Assembly: GCA_947467405.1 (NCBI GenBank) | Contig: CANIIN010000054.1 | Coordinates: 1 to 10,123 of the forward strand | Direction: 5' to 3' | Origin: Betaproteobacteria bacterium | GTDB lineage: Bacteria > Pseudomonadota > Gammaproteobacteria > Burkholderiales > SG8-39 | Length of the DNA stretch: 10,123 bases | Part shown: piece by piece, positions 1 through 7,087 of the stretch | Layout: each line of letters begins with the position of its first letter | How positions within the stretch are numbered: position 1 is the stretch's first letter | The notes under the pieces: generated by a model | Database searches by the model: none | What the model was told of the DNA's origin: nothing | The model's input: only the letters and a program-made list of their open reading frames with translations | Made by a program: the position numbers and the translations under genes

Positions 1-15
1 GCCACCAGAGCGCAC

Positions 16-3000
16 ATGACCACTGCCATCGACTCGACCGACACCCGCCGCCAAGCGCCGCGCAGCGTCTTCTTCCTGCTGTTCACCGTCTCCGGATTCG
101 CCGGGCTCATCTACGAGTCGATCTGGAGCCACTACCTGAAGCTGTTCCTCGGCCACGCCGCCTACGCGCAGACGCTGGTGCTGGCGCTGTTCATGGGCGG
201 CATGGCAGTCGGCTCCTGGATCTGCAGCCGCTATTCGGCGCGCTGGCTCAACCTGCTGCGCGGCTACGCCATCACCGAGGGCATCATCGGCCTCGCCGCA
301 CTGCTGTTCCACGGCGCCTTCCTCACCGTCACCAGCGCTGCCTACGAACACCTGCTGCCCGGCCTGCACGACGCCACCGGCAGCGATTTTCTGACTGCGC
401 TGCTGAAATGGTCGCTGTCGGCGCTGCTCATCCTGCCGCAGTCCATCCTGCTGGGCATGACCTTCCCGCTGATGAGCGCCGGCATCATCCGTCGCCACCC
501 GGATGCGCCCGGCGAGACACTGGCCATGCTGTACTTCACCAACAGCATCGGTGCCGCCATTGGGGTATTGGCCAGCGGGTTCCTGCTGGTCGATCACTTC
601 GGCCTGCCCGGCACCATCCAGGCCGCCGGCGTCATCAACCTGATCCTCGCCGCCGTGGTGTGGGGACTGGCGCGGCGTCCCGATCATGCCGGGTCACCTG
701 AACGTGAATCGCTGCCGCTGCCCGGCTCGGAATCGCCCTTCGGCCTGTTCCTCGGCATCGCCGCCTTCACCGGCGCGGCGTCGTTCGTTTACGAGATCGG
801 CTGGATCCGCATGCTGTCGCTGGTGCTGGGCGCCTCCACGCACTCGTTCGAGCTGATGCTGTCCTCGTTCATTTTGGGACTGGCGTGCGGCGGACTGTGG
901 ATCCGAAAACGCATCGACCGCATCAAGCATCCAGTGCGCTTCCTGGCGCTGGTGCAGGTGGCGATGGGTCTGCTGGCGCTGGCCACCCTGCCGTTGTACG
1001 GGCAGATGTTTCCGCTCATGCAGATGCTCATAAAGGGCCTGGCCAAGACCGACTCCGGCTACCTGATGTTCCTGCTGTCGGGGCACGGCATCGCGCTGGC
1101 CATCATGTTCCCGGCCACCTTCTGCGCCGGCATGACGCTGCCGCTCATCACTTACGTGCTGCTGCGCGGTGGCCACGGCGAGCGCGCCATCGGCGCGGTG
1201 TACAGCGCCAATACCTTCGGCTCGATCATCGGCGTTTTCGCCGCCGCGCATATCGGCATGCCCTTGCTCGGCCTGAAGGGCCTGATCACGGCCGGCGCGG
1301 TGATCGATGTGCTGCTGGGCATCGTGCTGCTGTGGCGGCTGTCGGGAGGTTACCGCCGCGACACCGAAGCCGGCGACGTGCCGTCACGTTCGCTGCCGGC
1401 GTGGGTCACGGCCGGCACCATCGCGGCCTTCGCGCTGGTGCTGTGGACGGTGCAACTGGACGCCTATCGCATGGCCTCGGGCGTGTTCCGCCGCGGCGAC
1501 CTGTACACGGAGCGCGACGCCACGCTGATCTACTACCGCGACGGCAAGACCACCTCGGTGAGCATGATGGACTTCGGCGAGGACCGCAGCCTGCGCACCA
1601 ACGGCAAGTCCGACGGCGCCATCGCCATTCGCGGCGGCCCGATCGTCTCCGACGAAATCACCATGACGCTCACCGGCGCGCTGCCGCTGGCGTTCCGGCC
1701 CGACGCGAAAGAGGTCGCGGTGATCGGCGTCGGCACCGGCCTCACCACCCACACCCTGCTCAACCACGCTGGCCTTGAGCGCGTCGACACCATCGAAATC
1801 GAGCCGGCCATGGCCGAGGCGGCACGTCGCTTTGCGCCGATCAATTCCAATGCCTTCGCCGACCCGCGCAGCAACATCGTGTTCGACGACGCCAAGACCT
1901 ACTTCTCGACCAACAACCGTCACTACGACCTGATCATCTCGGAACCGTCCAACCCGTGGGTGAGCGGCGTGTCGAGCCTGTTCACCAGCGAGTTCTATCG
2001 CCTCGCCCGCCGCCATCTCAAGCCCGGCGGGGTCATGCTGCAATGGTTCCAGTTGTACGAGATCGACGTCTCGCTGCTGGCCTCGGTGCTGCGCGCGCTG
2101 GGCGAGGTATTCCCGGACTACGCCATCTATTCCTCGACCAATGGCGATTTGCTCATCGTCGCCGGCGACGAAGCGGCGCTGCAGAAACCGCTCACGGACA
2201 TCACCGCCATGCCCGGCCTGTCCAAAGAACTGGCGCGCGTGCACATCCACAATCGCGGCGACCTGGAAATCCGCCGCATCGGCAGCCGCCAGTCGCTGGC
2301 GCCGTTCTTCGCCAGCTACGGAGTTCCCGCCAATTCGGATTTCCACCCCTACCTCGACATGCACGCGGCGCGCTTTCGCTTCCTGCAGCAGAGCGCCAGC
2401 GAATTCACCTCCATCGGCAACGTCGGCGTGCCGGTGATCGCCATGCTGGAAGGCCGTGACGGGCTGTTCACCACCGATCCCTCGTTCGACGGCGAAGACT
2501 ATTTCGACCGCATCGAACTGATCCGCAAGGCTCGCTACGCGCGCGATTTCCTGATGCGCCAGATTCCGCCGGAACCGGCCGCCATCCCGCGCAACCTGCA
2601 GAAGGATCTGGACATCATCCGCCTGCGGCTGCTGGAATGCCGTGAACCGCAGCGCTTCGACATCTGGTTCCACTCGCTGTACCAGATCGCGCGCACCGCC
2701 AACCCGATGCTCACCGTCGACGAGGGACGCTCGTTGTGGGCGCATATCGAGCGCTCCCAATGCATCGGCACACTGGAGGCCTCGCAGCGCCGCTGGATCA
2801 ACCTGTTCGCGGCGGTCGGCACGCACGACGCCAGGCGCATGGCGGAACTGTCTGAGGTGCTGCTGCAGGAAAAGAGCGACCTGCCCGGCGGACATCGCCA
2901 GTACCTCATCACCGTCGGCATGACCGGGCATCTCGTCATGGGCAGCCGTGCCGGTGCCGGCGCGTTATGGAACCGCTATGCCGAGGAAGTCAAAGGCACC

Positions 3001-3051
3001 ACCGATCTGACGCTGCGCCTGCTGTACGCACACGCCTTCGACAAGCGCTGA
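16..3051 (+). CDS. Fused MFS-like transporter / spermidine synthase-like protein
   Basis: Large (1011 aa) inner-membrane protein of the fused MFS/spermidine synthase type. Residues about 17-440 hold roughly 12 hydrophobic segments, plus one more near 463-480. The membrane part is internally duplicated: SGFAGLIYESIW at 26-37 matches TGAASFVYEIGW at 252-263, and GMTFPLM at 147 matches GMTLPLI at 372. From about 500 a soluble Rossmann methyltransferase/SpeE-like domain follows: VIGVGTG at 569-575, IEIEP at 593-597, DDAKTYF at 624-630, ISEPSNPW at 641-648. In true aminopropyltransferases the last motif reads DS(S/T)DP with a catalytic Asp; here Glu643 and Asn646 stand in those places, so classic spermidine synthesis is doubtful. 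Residues about 790-1011 are a soluble, probably helical extension I do not recognise. The ATG at 16 is the first in frame; only 15 upstream bases are visible. Family membership is solid, the substrate unknown. Confidence 0.88.
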   Translation: MTTAIDSTDTRRQAPRSVFFLLFTVSGFAGLIYESIWSHYLKLFLGHAAYAQTLVLALFMGGMAVGSWICSRYSARWLNLLRGYAITEGIIGLAALLFHGAFLTVTSAAYEHLLPGLHDATGSDFLTALLKWSLSALLILPQSILLGMTFPLMSAGIIRRHPDAPGETLAMLYFTNSIGAAIGVLASGFLLVDHFGLPGTIQAAGVINLILAAVVWGLARRPDHAGSPERESLPLPGSESPFGLFLGIAAFTGAASFVYEIGWIRMLSLVLGASTHSFELMLSSFILGLACGGLWIRKRIDRIKHPVRFLALVQVAMGLLALATLPLYGQMFPLMQMLIKGLAKTDSGYLMFLLSGHGIALAIMFPATFCAGMTLPLITYVLLRGGHGERAIGAVYSANTFGSIIGVFAAAHIGMPLLGLKGLITAGAVIDVLLGIVLLWRLSGGYRRDTEAGDVPSRSLPAWVTAGTIAAFALVLWTVQLDAYRMASGVFRRGDLYTERDATLIYYRDGKTTSVSMMDFGEDRSLRTNGKSDGAIAIRGGPIVSDEITMTLTGALPLAFRPDAKEVAVIGVGTGLTTHTLLNHAGLERVDTIEIEPAMAEAARRFAPINSNAFADPRSNIVFDDAKTYFSTNNRHYDLIISEPSNPWVSGVSSLFTSEFYRLARRHLKPGGVMLQWFQLYEIDVSLLASVLRALGEVFPDYAIYSSTNGDLLIVAGDEAALQKPLTDITAMPGLSKELARVHIHNRGDLEIRRIGSRQSLAPFFASYGVPANSDFHPYLDMHAARFRFLQQSASEFTSIGNVGVPVIAMLEGRDGLFTTDPSFDGEDYFDRIELIRKARYARDFLMRQIPPEPAAIPRNLQKDLDIIRLRLLECREPQRFDIWFHSLYQIARTANPMLTVDEGRSLWAHIERSQCIGTLEASQRRWINLFAAVGTHDARRMAELSEVLLQEKSDLPGGHRQYLITVGMTGHLVMGSRAGAGALWNRYAEEVKGTTDLTLRLLYAHAFDKR

Positions 3052-3085
3052 AACGGTCGGCACAAGTCTCACGGCGCGCCGTTTC
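3050..3085 (+). terminator. Hairpin at the stop codon of the fusion gene (possible terminator)
   Basis: GAAACGG at 3050-3056 pairs perfectly with CCGTTTC at 3079-3085 across a 22-base loop. The left arm begins inside the TGA stop. The right arm overlaps a separate 12-bp perfect palindrome, ACGGCGCGCCGT at 3071-3082. No T-tract follows, so a classical intrinsic terminator is not shown; the position just after the gene is the main argument. Confidence 0.3.
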
Positions 3086-3174
3086 CACGCAGCGCATGGT
3101 CGACTCGTCGGAAATGGCCGGACAGCAGCCGCGTATAGGCAATCTCTTGTAGAAGCCCGCCAGAAGCCGATCTT

Positions 3175-3208
3175 CAAGGCATCGCCCTCTTGACGGAGGC
3201 GCACCTTG
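3175..3208 (-). terminator. Imperfect hairpin between convergent genes (possible aroC terminator)
   Basis: CAAGG at 3175-3179 pairs with CCTTG at 3204-3208. After a 3x2 internal loop, CGC(C)CTC at 3183-3189 pairs with GAGGCG at 3196-3201 with one bulged C, closing a 6-base loop. It lies 20 bp past the aroC stop in the convergent junction with the upstream gene. No T-tract is present on either strand, so termination is inferred from position and structure only. Confidence 0.3.
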
Positions 3209-3227
3209 AGCGTTCTTCGAGATCGCG

Positions 3228-4325
3228 TCAGCGCTTCTCGCGCAACTGCGGCGTGGCGGTCGTGACGTCCATGCACTGCGCGCGATGACGCAGCGCGTGA
3301 TCCATCAGCACGCAGGCCAGCATGGCTTCGACGATGGGCGTGGCGCGAATGCCGACGCAGGGATCGTGGCGACCGGTGGTTTCCACGGTCACGGGCTTGC
3401 CCTGCTTGTCGATGGACTGGCGCGGCACGCGGATCGACGACGTGGGCTTCAGCGCCACGCTCACCACCACGTCCTGTCCGGTCGAGATGCCACCCAGCAC
3501 GCCGCCGGCGTGATTGGACAGAAAACCCTCGGGCGTCATTTCGTCGCCGTGTTGGCTGCCGCGCTGCTCGATGGCGGCAAAGCCCGCGCCGATCTCGACG
3601 CCCTTGGCGGCATTGACGCCCATCATGGCGGCGGCAATGTCGGCGTCCAACCTTCCGTAGACCGGTTCCCCCCAACCCACCGGCACGTTCGAGGCCACCA
3701 CAGTCACCTTCGCGCCCACCGAATCGCCATCGCGGCGCAACTGGTCCATGAAGGCGTCCAGCGTCGGCACGATATCCGGATCGGGGGAAAAGAAACTGTT
3801 CTGCGCCACAGCGTCCCAGGACTTCAGTTCAAGCCGGTGCGGGCCGATCTGCGACAGGTAGCCGCGGATCTCCACGCCATAGCGCTCACGCAGCCATTTG
3901 CGGGCGATGGCGCCGGCCGCGACGCGAACGGCCGTCTCACGCGCCGACGAGCGTCCGCCGCCGCGATAGTCGCGGATGCCGTACTTCTGCCAGTAGGTGT
4001 AGTCGGCGTGTCCCGGGCGGAAGGTCTCGGCAATGGCGGCGTAATCCTTGGACTTCGCGTCCTGATTGCGGATGAGAAAGCCGATCGACGTACCCGTAGT
4101 CTTGCCTTCGAAAACGCCAGAGAGGATTTCGACCTGATCGGGCTCCTGGCGCTGCGTGACATGGCGCGAGGTGCCGGGCTTGCGCCGATCGAGTTCCGCC
4201 TGCAGGTCGGCCTCGGAGAGTTCCAGGCCCGGCGGGCAACCATCGACCACGCCGCCCAGCGCCGGTCCGTGCGATTCGCCAAACGAGGTAACCGAAAAAA
4301 GCGTGCCGAATGAATTGCCGGACAT
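3228..4325 (-). CDS. aroC: Chorismate synthase
   Basis: Converts 5-enolpyruvylshikimate-3-phosphate to chorismate, the last step of the shikimate pathway, in the cytoplasm with reduced FMN as cofactor. At 365 aa it has the usual length for the bacterial enzyme. Family signatures are all visible: SFGESHG at 14-20, FRPGHADYTY at 102-111, the RGGGRSSARET stretch at 121-131, and the C-terminal RHDPCVGIRATPIVEAM at 319-335. The start is supported by AGGGG at 4332-4336, six bases upstream of the ATG. A TTAAAAT stretch at 4364-4370 (minus strand) could be a -10 element but has no good -35. It lies 89 bp after the CBS-domain gene on the same strand, so it may be co-transcribed or have its own promoter. 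No abnormality seen; an intact housekeeping gene. Confidence 0.97.
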   Translation of the reverse strand: MSGNSFGTLFSVTSFGESHGPALGGVVDGCPPGLELSEADLQAELDRRKPGTSRHVTQRQEPDQVEILSGVFEGKTTGTSIGFLIRNQDAKSKDYAAIAETFRPGHADYTYWQKYGIRDYRGGGRSSARETAVRVAAGAIARKWLRERYGVEIRGYLSQIGPHRLELKSWDAVAQNSFFSPDPDIVPTLDAFMDQLRRDGDSVGAKVTVVASNVPVGWGEPVYGRLDADIAAAMMGVNAAKGVEIGAGFAAIEQRGSQHGDEMTPEGFLSNHAGGVLGGISTGQDVVVSVALKPTSSIRVPRQSIDKQGKPVTVETTGRHDPCVGIRATPIVEAMLACVLMDHALRHRAQCMDVTTATPQLREKR

Positions 4326-4414
4326 CGAAAGCCCCTGAAAAAATCCCTGTTAAATCAAGGGCCATTTTAACACAGCCACTTTGAAGCCCGCCCCGGCCTG
4401 GCAGCGCGCCCGCT

Positions 4415-4882
4415 TCACTCTTCCTTCTCGGGCCAATCCTTGATGTAGGCCTTGAGCATGCGGTTCTCGAAACTCTTTTCTTCCAGCACCGACTTGGCCA
4501 CGTCGTGAAAGGAGATCACGCCCTGCAGCGTGTCGCCTTCCAGCACCGGCACATAGCGGCAATGCAGCTTCACCATCTGGCTGCGCAAAAGGTCGACGTC
4601 CATGTCCGGATCGGCCGTGAACGGATTGGTCTGCATGGCGTCGATCACCTTGATTTCGGCGATAGGCGGCGTCTTGCCGACACGGCGCTCCTTCTGGCGC
4701 TTGGCCATGACGCCGAGCACTTCGCGGAAGGTCAGCATGCCGACCAGTTTGCCGCCCTCGATCACCACCACCGAACCGATGTCATTGTCGGCCATGCTGA
4801 TCACCGCTTCGGACAGATGCATGTCCGGCGTGGCGGAAAACAGCGTGTTGCCTTTGAGTTTCAGGACTTCCTTGACCTGCAT
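4415..4882 (-). CDS. Two-CBS-domain protein
   Basis: Small cytoplasmic protein (155 aa) made almost entirely of a CBS pair (Bateman module), a fold that usually binds adenine nucleotides and controls a partner. The first CBS repeat spans about residues 4-60 (VIEGGKLVGMLTFREV at 40-55), the second about 75-135 (DAMQTNPFTADPDMDVDLL, then YVPVLEGDTLQGVISFHDV at 110-128). A basic linker, KRQKERRVGK at 61-70, separates them, and the C-terminus is a charged helix ending KEE. No catalytic or membrane domain is attached, so the partner cannot be named. The start is well supported by a perfect AGGAGG at 4888-4893, five bases from the ATG. It lies between an MlaF-type ATPase gene upstream and aroC downstream, all on the minus strand. 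Stand-alone CBS proteins are common in betaproteobacteria; function unknown. Confidence 0.92.
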   Translation of the reverse strand: MQVKEVLKLKGNTLFSATPDMHLSEAVISMADNDIGSVVVIEGGKLVGMLTFREVLGVMAKRQKERRVGKTPPIAEIKVIDAMQTNPFTADPDMDVDLLRSQMVKLHCRYVPVLEGDTLQGVISFHDVAKSVLEEKSFENRMLKAYIKDWPEKEE

Positions 4883-4887
4883 GGTCG

Positions 4888-4893
4888 CCTCCT
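4888..4893 (-). promoter_or_regulatory. Strong ribosome binding site of the CBS-domain gene
   Basis: On the minus strand a full AGGAGG lies five bases before the ATG at 4882. It is the strongest Shine-Dalgarno match among the genes here and fixes the start. Confidence 0.8.
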
Positions 4894-4905
4894 GCCGCTG
4901 TCGCG

Positions 4906-4934
4906 GTGTGTGCTACGAAAAATTCTGTGTGTGC
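4906..4934. repeat. Direct repeat GTGTGTGC, two copies 21 bp apart
   Basis: GTGTGTGC occurs at 4906-4913 and again at 4927-4934, start-to-start distance 21 bp, about two helical turns. The pair lies 24-52 bp upstream of the CBS-domain gene start, in the expected promoter zone. Two same-face sites would suit a dimeric regulator, but the sequence is a simple GT run and could arise by chance. Confidence 0.35.
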
Positions 4935-4953
4935 CGATCTAGGGATTCACTGA

Positions 4954-4989
4954 ACAAGGGGGCTGCCGTGACGAAAATGAGCCCCTTGT
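4954..4989 (-). terminator. Hairpin in the ATPase-CBS intergenic region
   Basis: ACAAGGGG at 4954-4961 pairs perfectly with CCCCTTGT at 4982-4989; C4963 can also pair with G4981 around a bulged G. The apical loop is long (about 17-20 bases) and there is no clear T-tract. It lies between the stop of the MlaF-type gene (5056) and the start of the CBS gene (4882), so it could be part of a termination region or a leader structure. Confidence 0.3.
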
Positions 4990-5010
4990 CTATCCCCTAC
5001 TTCAGAGGGA

Positions 5011-5025
5011 AACGTCGATGACGTT
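5011..5025 (-). terminator. Perfect 6-3-6 hairpin after the MlaF-type gene
   Basis: AACGTC at 5011-5016 and GACGTT at 5020-5025 are perfect complements around a 3-base loop. On the minus strand the stem is followed by a short TT-CCCTCT stretch, about 30 bases after the ATPase stop codon. It resembles a weak intrinsic terminator; a protein-binding dyad is the alternative. Confidence 0.35.
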
Positions 5026-5055
5026 GTGCCTATTCGGAACTTGATCAGCGCTTCC

Positions 5056-5916
5056 CTAGCTGTCTATCTGGCTGAGCGGCTCTGCTTCCAGCCTGCCGCT
5101 TTTGAAACCGAGTTCAACCTCGTACGGCTGGCGTGACGGATAGTGAAATTCGATCGGACCGTCCGGCAGCGCGTGCAGGAACTGCTTCAGGAACGGATCT
5201 TCCGAAGCCAGCACCTCATCGGGTGTGCCCTTGCCCGCCAGCTTGCCGTCAGCAATGACGTACACGTAATCCACCAGCTTGAGCGATTCGCTCACATCAT
5301 AGGTCACCACGATCGAGGTGGTGCCCAGCGCATCATTGAGGCGGCGGATCAGTTCCGCGATCAGATTCAGCGAAATCGGATCGAGACCGGCGAACGGTTC
5401 GTCGTACATGGACAACATGGGGTCGTGTGCAATGGCGCGCGCCAGCGCCACGCGCCGCGACATGCCGCCGGACAACTCGGACGGCATCAGCTGATGGGCG
5501 CCGCGCAGCCCGACTGCGTTCAGCTTCATCAGCACCATCTGCCGCACCAGCGGCTCGGGCAATTTCGTGTGTTCACGCAGCGGAAACGCCACGTTGTCGA
5601 AGGTCGGGATGTCGGTGAACAGGCCGCCGGCCTGGAACATCATGCCCATCTTCTTGCGCAACTCGAACAGCGCATCGTTGCCGAGCTGGTGCACGACCTG
5701 ACCGTCCACTTTCACCTGACCGCGAGACGGGCGCAATTGCCCGCCGATCAACTGCAACAGCGTGGTCTTGCCGCATCCGCTGGCGCCGAGAATCGCGACC
5801 ACCTTGCCGCGCGGGATGACCAGCGACAGGCCCTTGAAGACCGGCCGGTCGCCGAAAGAGAAATGCAGATCCTCGATCTCGACCAGGTTGTTCGATGCGG
5901 CGCTCGGTTTCGTCAT
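5056..5916 (-). CDS. MlaF-type ABC transporter ATP-binding protein
   Basis: Cytoplasmic ATPase subunit (286 aa) of the MCE/Mla class of ABC systems, which move phospholipids between the membranes. Visible motifs: Walker A GASGCGKT at 44-51 (Lys50), Q-loop Gln95 in MMFQAGGLF, signature LSGGMSRR at 148-155, Walker B SMYDEP at 169-174 (Asp172, Glu173), D-loop GLD at 177-179. The MYDEPFAGLDPIS block and the tail DGPIEFHYPSRQPY at 252-265 are typical of MlaF. The H-loop position, normally THD, is TYD with Tyr206 (codon TAT at 5299-5301). No mlaE, mlaD or mlaC follows; the next gene on the strand encodes a CBS protein after 173 bp, and the gene before is a LysR regulator, so the partner permease must be elsewhere. 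The start ATG has only a weak ribosome site; a TTAAAAT stretch lies at 5926-5932. The gene symbol is left blank because the operon context is missing. Confidence 0.9.
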   Translation of the reverse strand: MTKPSAASNNLVEIEDLHFSFGDRPVFKGLSLVIPRGKVVAILGASGCGKTTLLQLIGGQLRPSRGQVKVDGQVVHQLGNDALFELRKKMGMMFQAGGLFTDIPTFDNVAFPLREHTKLPEPLVRQMVLMKLNAVGLRGAHQLMPSELSGGMSRRVALARAIAHDPMLSMYDEPFAGLDPISLNLIAELIRRLNDALGTTSIVVTYDVSESLKLVDYVYVIADGKLAGKGTPDEVLASEDPFLKQFLHALPDGPIEFHYPSRQPYEVELGFKSGRLEAEPLSQIDS

Positions 5917-6024
5917 GATGGCCTGATTTTAACCCACGACCCCCGCCTGGACGGCATTCAATCCTGCCTGCAATGGCCTGCGCGCCAAGACATGGCGTCA
6001 ACAGGGCAAAGCGACGTCAACGCC

Positions 6025-6984
6025 TCATGCGCGGCGCGTGCCTGCGCTCGCCGCGACCGGCGTGGCCGGCGTGATGACGGGCTCGGTCCAGTCGGTGGTG
6101 CCGGCAAATCGCAGCACCAGGAAATCGACGAAGGAGCGCACCTTGGCCGACAGATGGCGTCGCGTCGGATAGACCGCCCAGATGTCGGCCTTCGGCGCGG
6201 TGTAGTCGGTCAGGATCTGCACCAGGCGACCGGCGCGTATCGCCGGCCCGAGAATGAAATTCGGTTCATAGACGATGCCCGCGCCCTGCACCGCCGCCGA
6301 CATCAGCATGTCGCCGCTGTTGCAGGACAGATTGCCGTTGATGCGCAGGGTCTCTTCGCGCCCCTTGCTGTCGATGAAACGCCACTGCGCCTGCGCGGGG
6401 GTGGTGGTGTAGAGAAAGCAATTGTGGTTGGCCAGTTCGGAAGGCGTTTTCGGCGTGCCATGACGCTTGAGGTAGTCCGGCGACGCGCAGGCGATGAGTT
6501 CGGTCTCGCCGAGTTTTTTCGCAACCAGATTCTGCGAGCCGATCTGGCCGATGCGCACCGCCAGATCGACGCCCTCTTCCACCAGATCGACAATGCGCTC
6601 GGACAGCGACACGTCGACCTTCATGTCCGGATGCAACAGCAGGAATTCCGCGATGGCCGGCGCCAGATGACGCGTGCCGAAGTTGTGCGAACAGGTGATC
6701 TTCAGCGTGCCGCGCGGCGCACGCGCCGATTGCGCCACGAACTGTTCGGCATCATCGAGATCCGACAGCAACTGCACGCTGCGCTCGAAAAAGGCCTGTC
6801 CCGTTTCGGTCAGGCTGAGTCGCCGCGTGGTGCGATTGAGCAGGCGCGAACCCAGATGCGTCTCGAGGTCGGCCACGTGACGCGAACACGCCGAGGTGGA
6901 TATCCCGAGTCTTTCCGAGGCCTTGGCGAAGCTGCCGTGCTCCACCACCCGTACAAACACCTGCATGGCTGAAAACCGATCCAT
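6025..6984 (-). CDS. LysR-family transcriptional regulator (CrgA-like)
   Basis: DNA-binding regulator of 319 aa. The N-terminal winged helix-turn-helix covers about residues 1-60, with the conserved pattern FVRVVEHGSFAKASERLGIS at 10-29 and HVADLETHLGSRLLNRTTRR at 36-55. A linker helix (61-88) leads to a two-lobed effector-binding domain from about 92 to 292 (GTLKITCSHNFG at 92-103, then DLAVRIGQI at 140-148). This matches the CrgA-like branch of LysR proteins. The ATG at 6984 was chosen because it starts the helix-turn-helix directly and has AAAGGGA just upstream; the frame stays open to 7266 but that stretch is the promoter region. The last 25 residues are a low-complexity Ala/Thr/Arg tail. 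It is divergent from the glutathione transferase gene, which it probably regulates together with itself. The inducer is unknown. Confidence 0.92.
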   Translation of the reverse strand: MDRFSAMQVFVRVVEHGSFAKASERLGISTSACSRHVADLETHLGSRLLNRTTRRLSLTETGQAFFERSVQLLSDLDDAEQFVAQSARAPRGTLKITCSHNFGTRHLAPAIAEFLLLHPDMKVDVSLSERIVDLVEEGVDLAVRIGQIGSQNLVAKKLGETELIACASPDYLKRHGTPKTPSELANHNCFLYTTTPAQAQWRFIDSKGREETLRINGNLSCNSGDMLMSAAVQGAGIVYEPNFILGPAIRAGRLVQILTDYTAPKADIWAVYPTRRHLSAKVRSFVDFLVLRFAGTTDWTEPVITPATPVAASAGTRRA

Positions 6985-7020
6985 GAATACAATCCCTTTA
7001 AACGCAACAATATATTCGTT

Positions 7021-7048
7021 ATTATCTGCTTTATCCCAGTTGTTGCAA
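7021..7048 (-). promoter_or_regulatory. Candidate sigma-70 promoter of the LysR gene
   Basis: On the minus strand TTGCAA (7043-7048) is followed after 16 bases by GATAAT (7021-7026), 5 of 6 matches at -10 and 4 of 6 at -35. It lies in an A+T-rich island unlike the rest of the window and 36 bp ahead of the regulator's start codon. I found no equally good promoter on the plus strand for the transferase gene, which would fit dependence on an activator. Confidence 0.5.
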
Positions 7049-7067
7049 ACTCCACTATTGATACTGA

Positions 7068-7087
7068 GGCGATGAATCAGCATCGCC
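7068..7087. promoter_or_regulatory. Perfect inverted repeat, possible LysR operator
   Basis: GGCGATG at 7068-7074 and CATCGCC at 7081-7087 form a perfect 7-bp dyad around the 6-base spacer AATCAG. It sits between the divergent LysR and glutathione transferase genes, 20 bp outside the regulator's candidate -35. LysR proteins typically bind such interrupted dyads, so an operator is plausible; no binding is shown. Confidence 0.45.

Noticed and set aside
1384..2931. Long minus-strand open frame (515 codons) opposite the fusion gene
   Set aside because: Composition is rich in His, Gln, Arg and Val without domain motifs, typical of the mirror of a G+C-rich gene; the plus strand carries clear conserved motifs throughout.
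2965..3675. Minus-strand open frame overlapping the aroC 3' end and the convergent spacer
   Set aside because: Most of it is the out-of-frame image of aroC; the tail in the spacer has no start or recognised domain. The spacer itself is reported as a finding.
3285..4313. Plus-strand open frame of 342 codons opposite aroC
   Set aside because: Antisense of a full-length chorismate synthase with all signatures; no independent protein features.
5143..6972. Plus-strand open frame of 609 codons across the ATPase and LysR genes
   Set aside because: It runs opposite two well-recognised genes and their spacer, lacks any motif and is Gln/His/Arg-rich, so it is a shadow frame.
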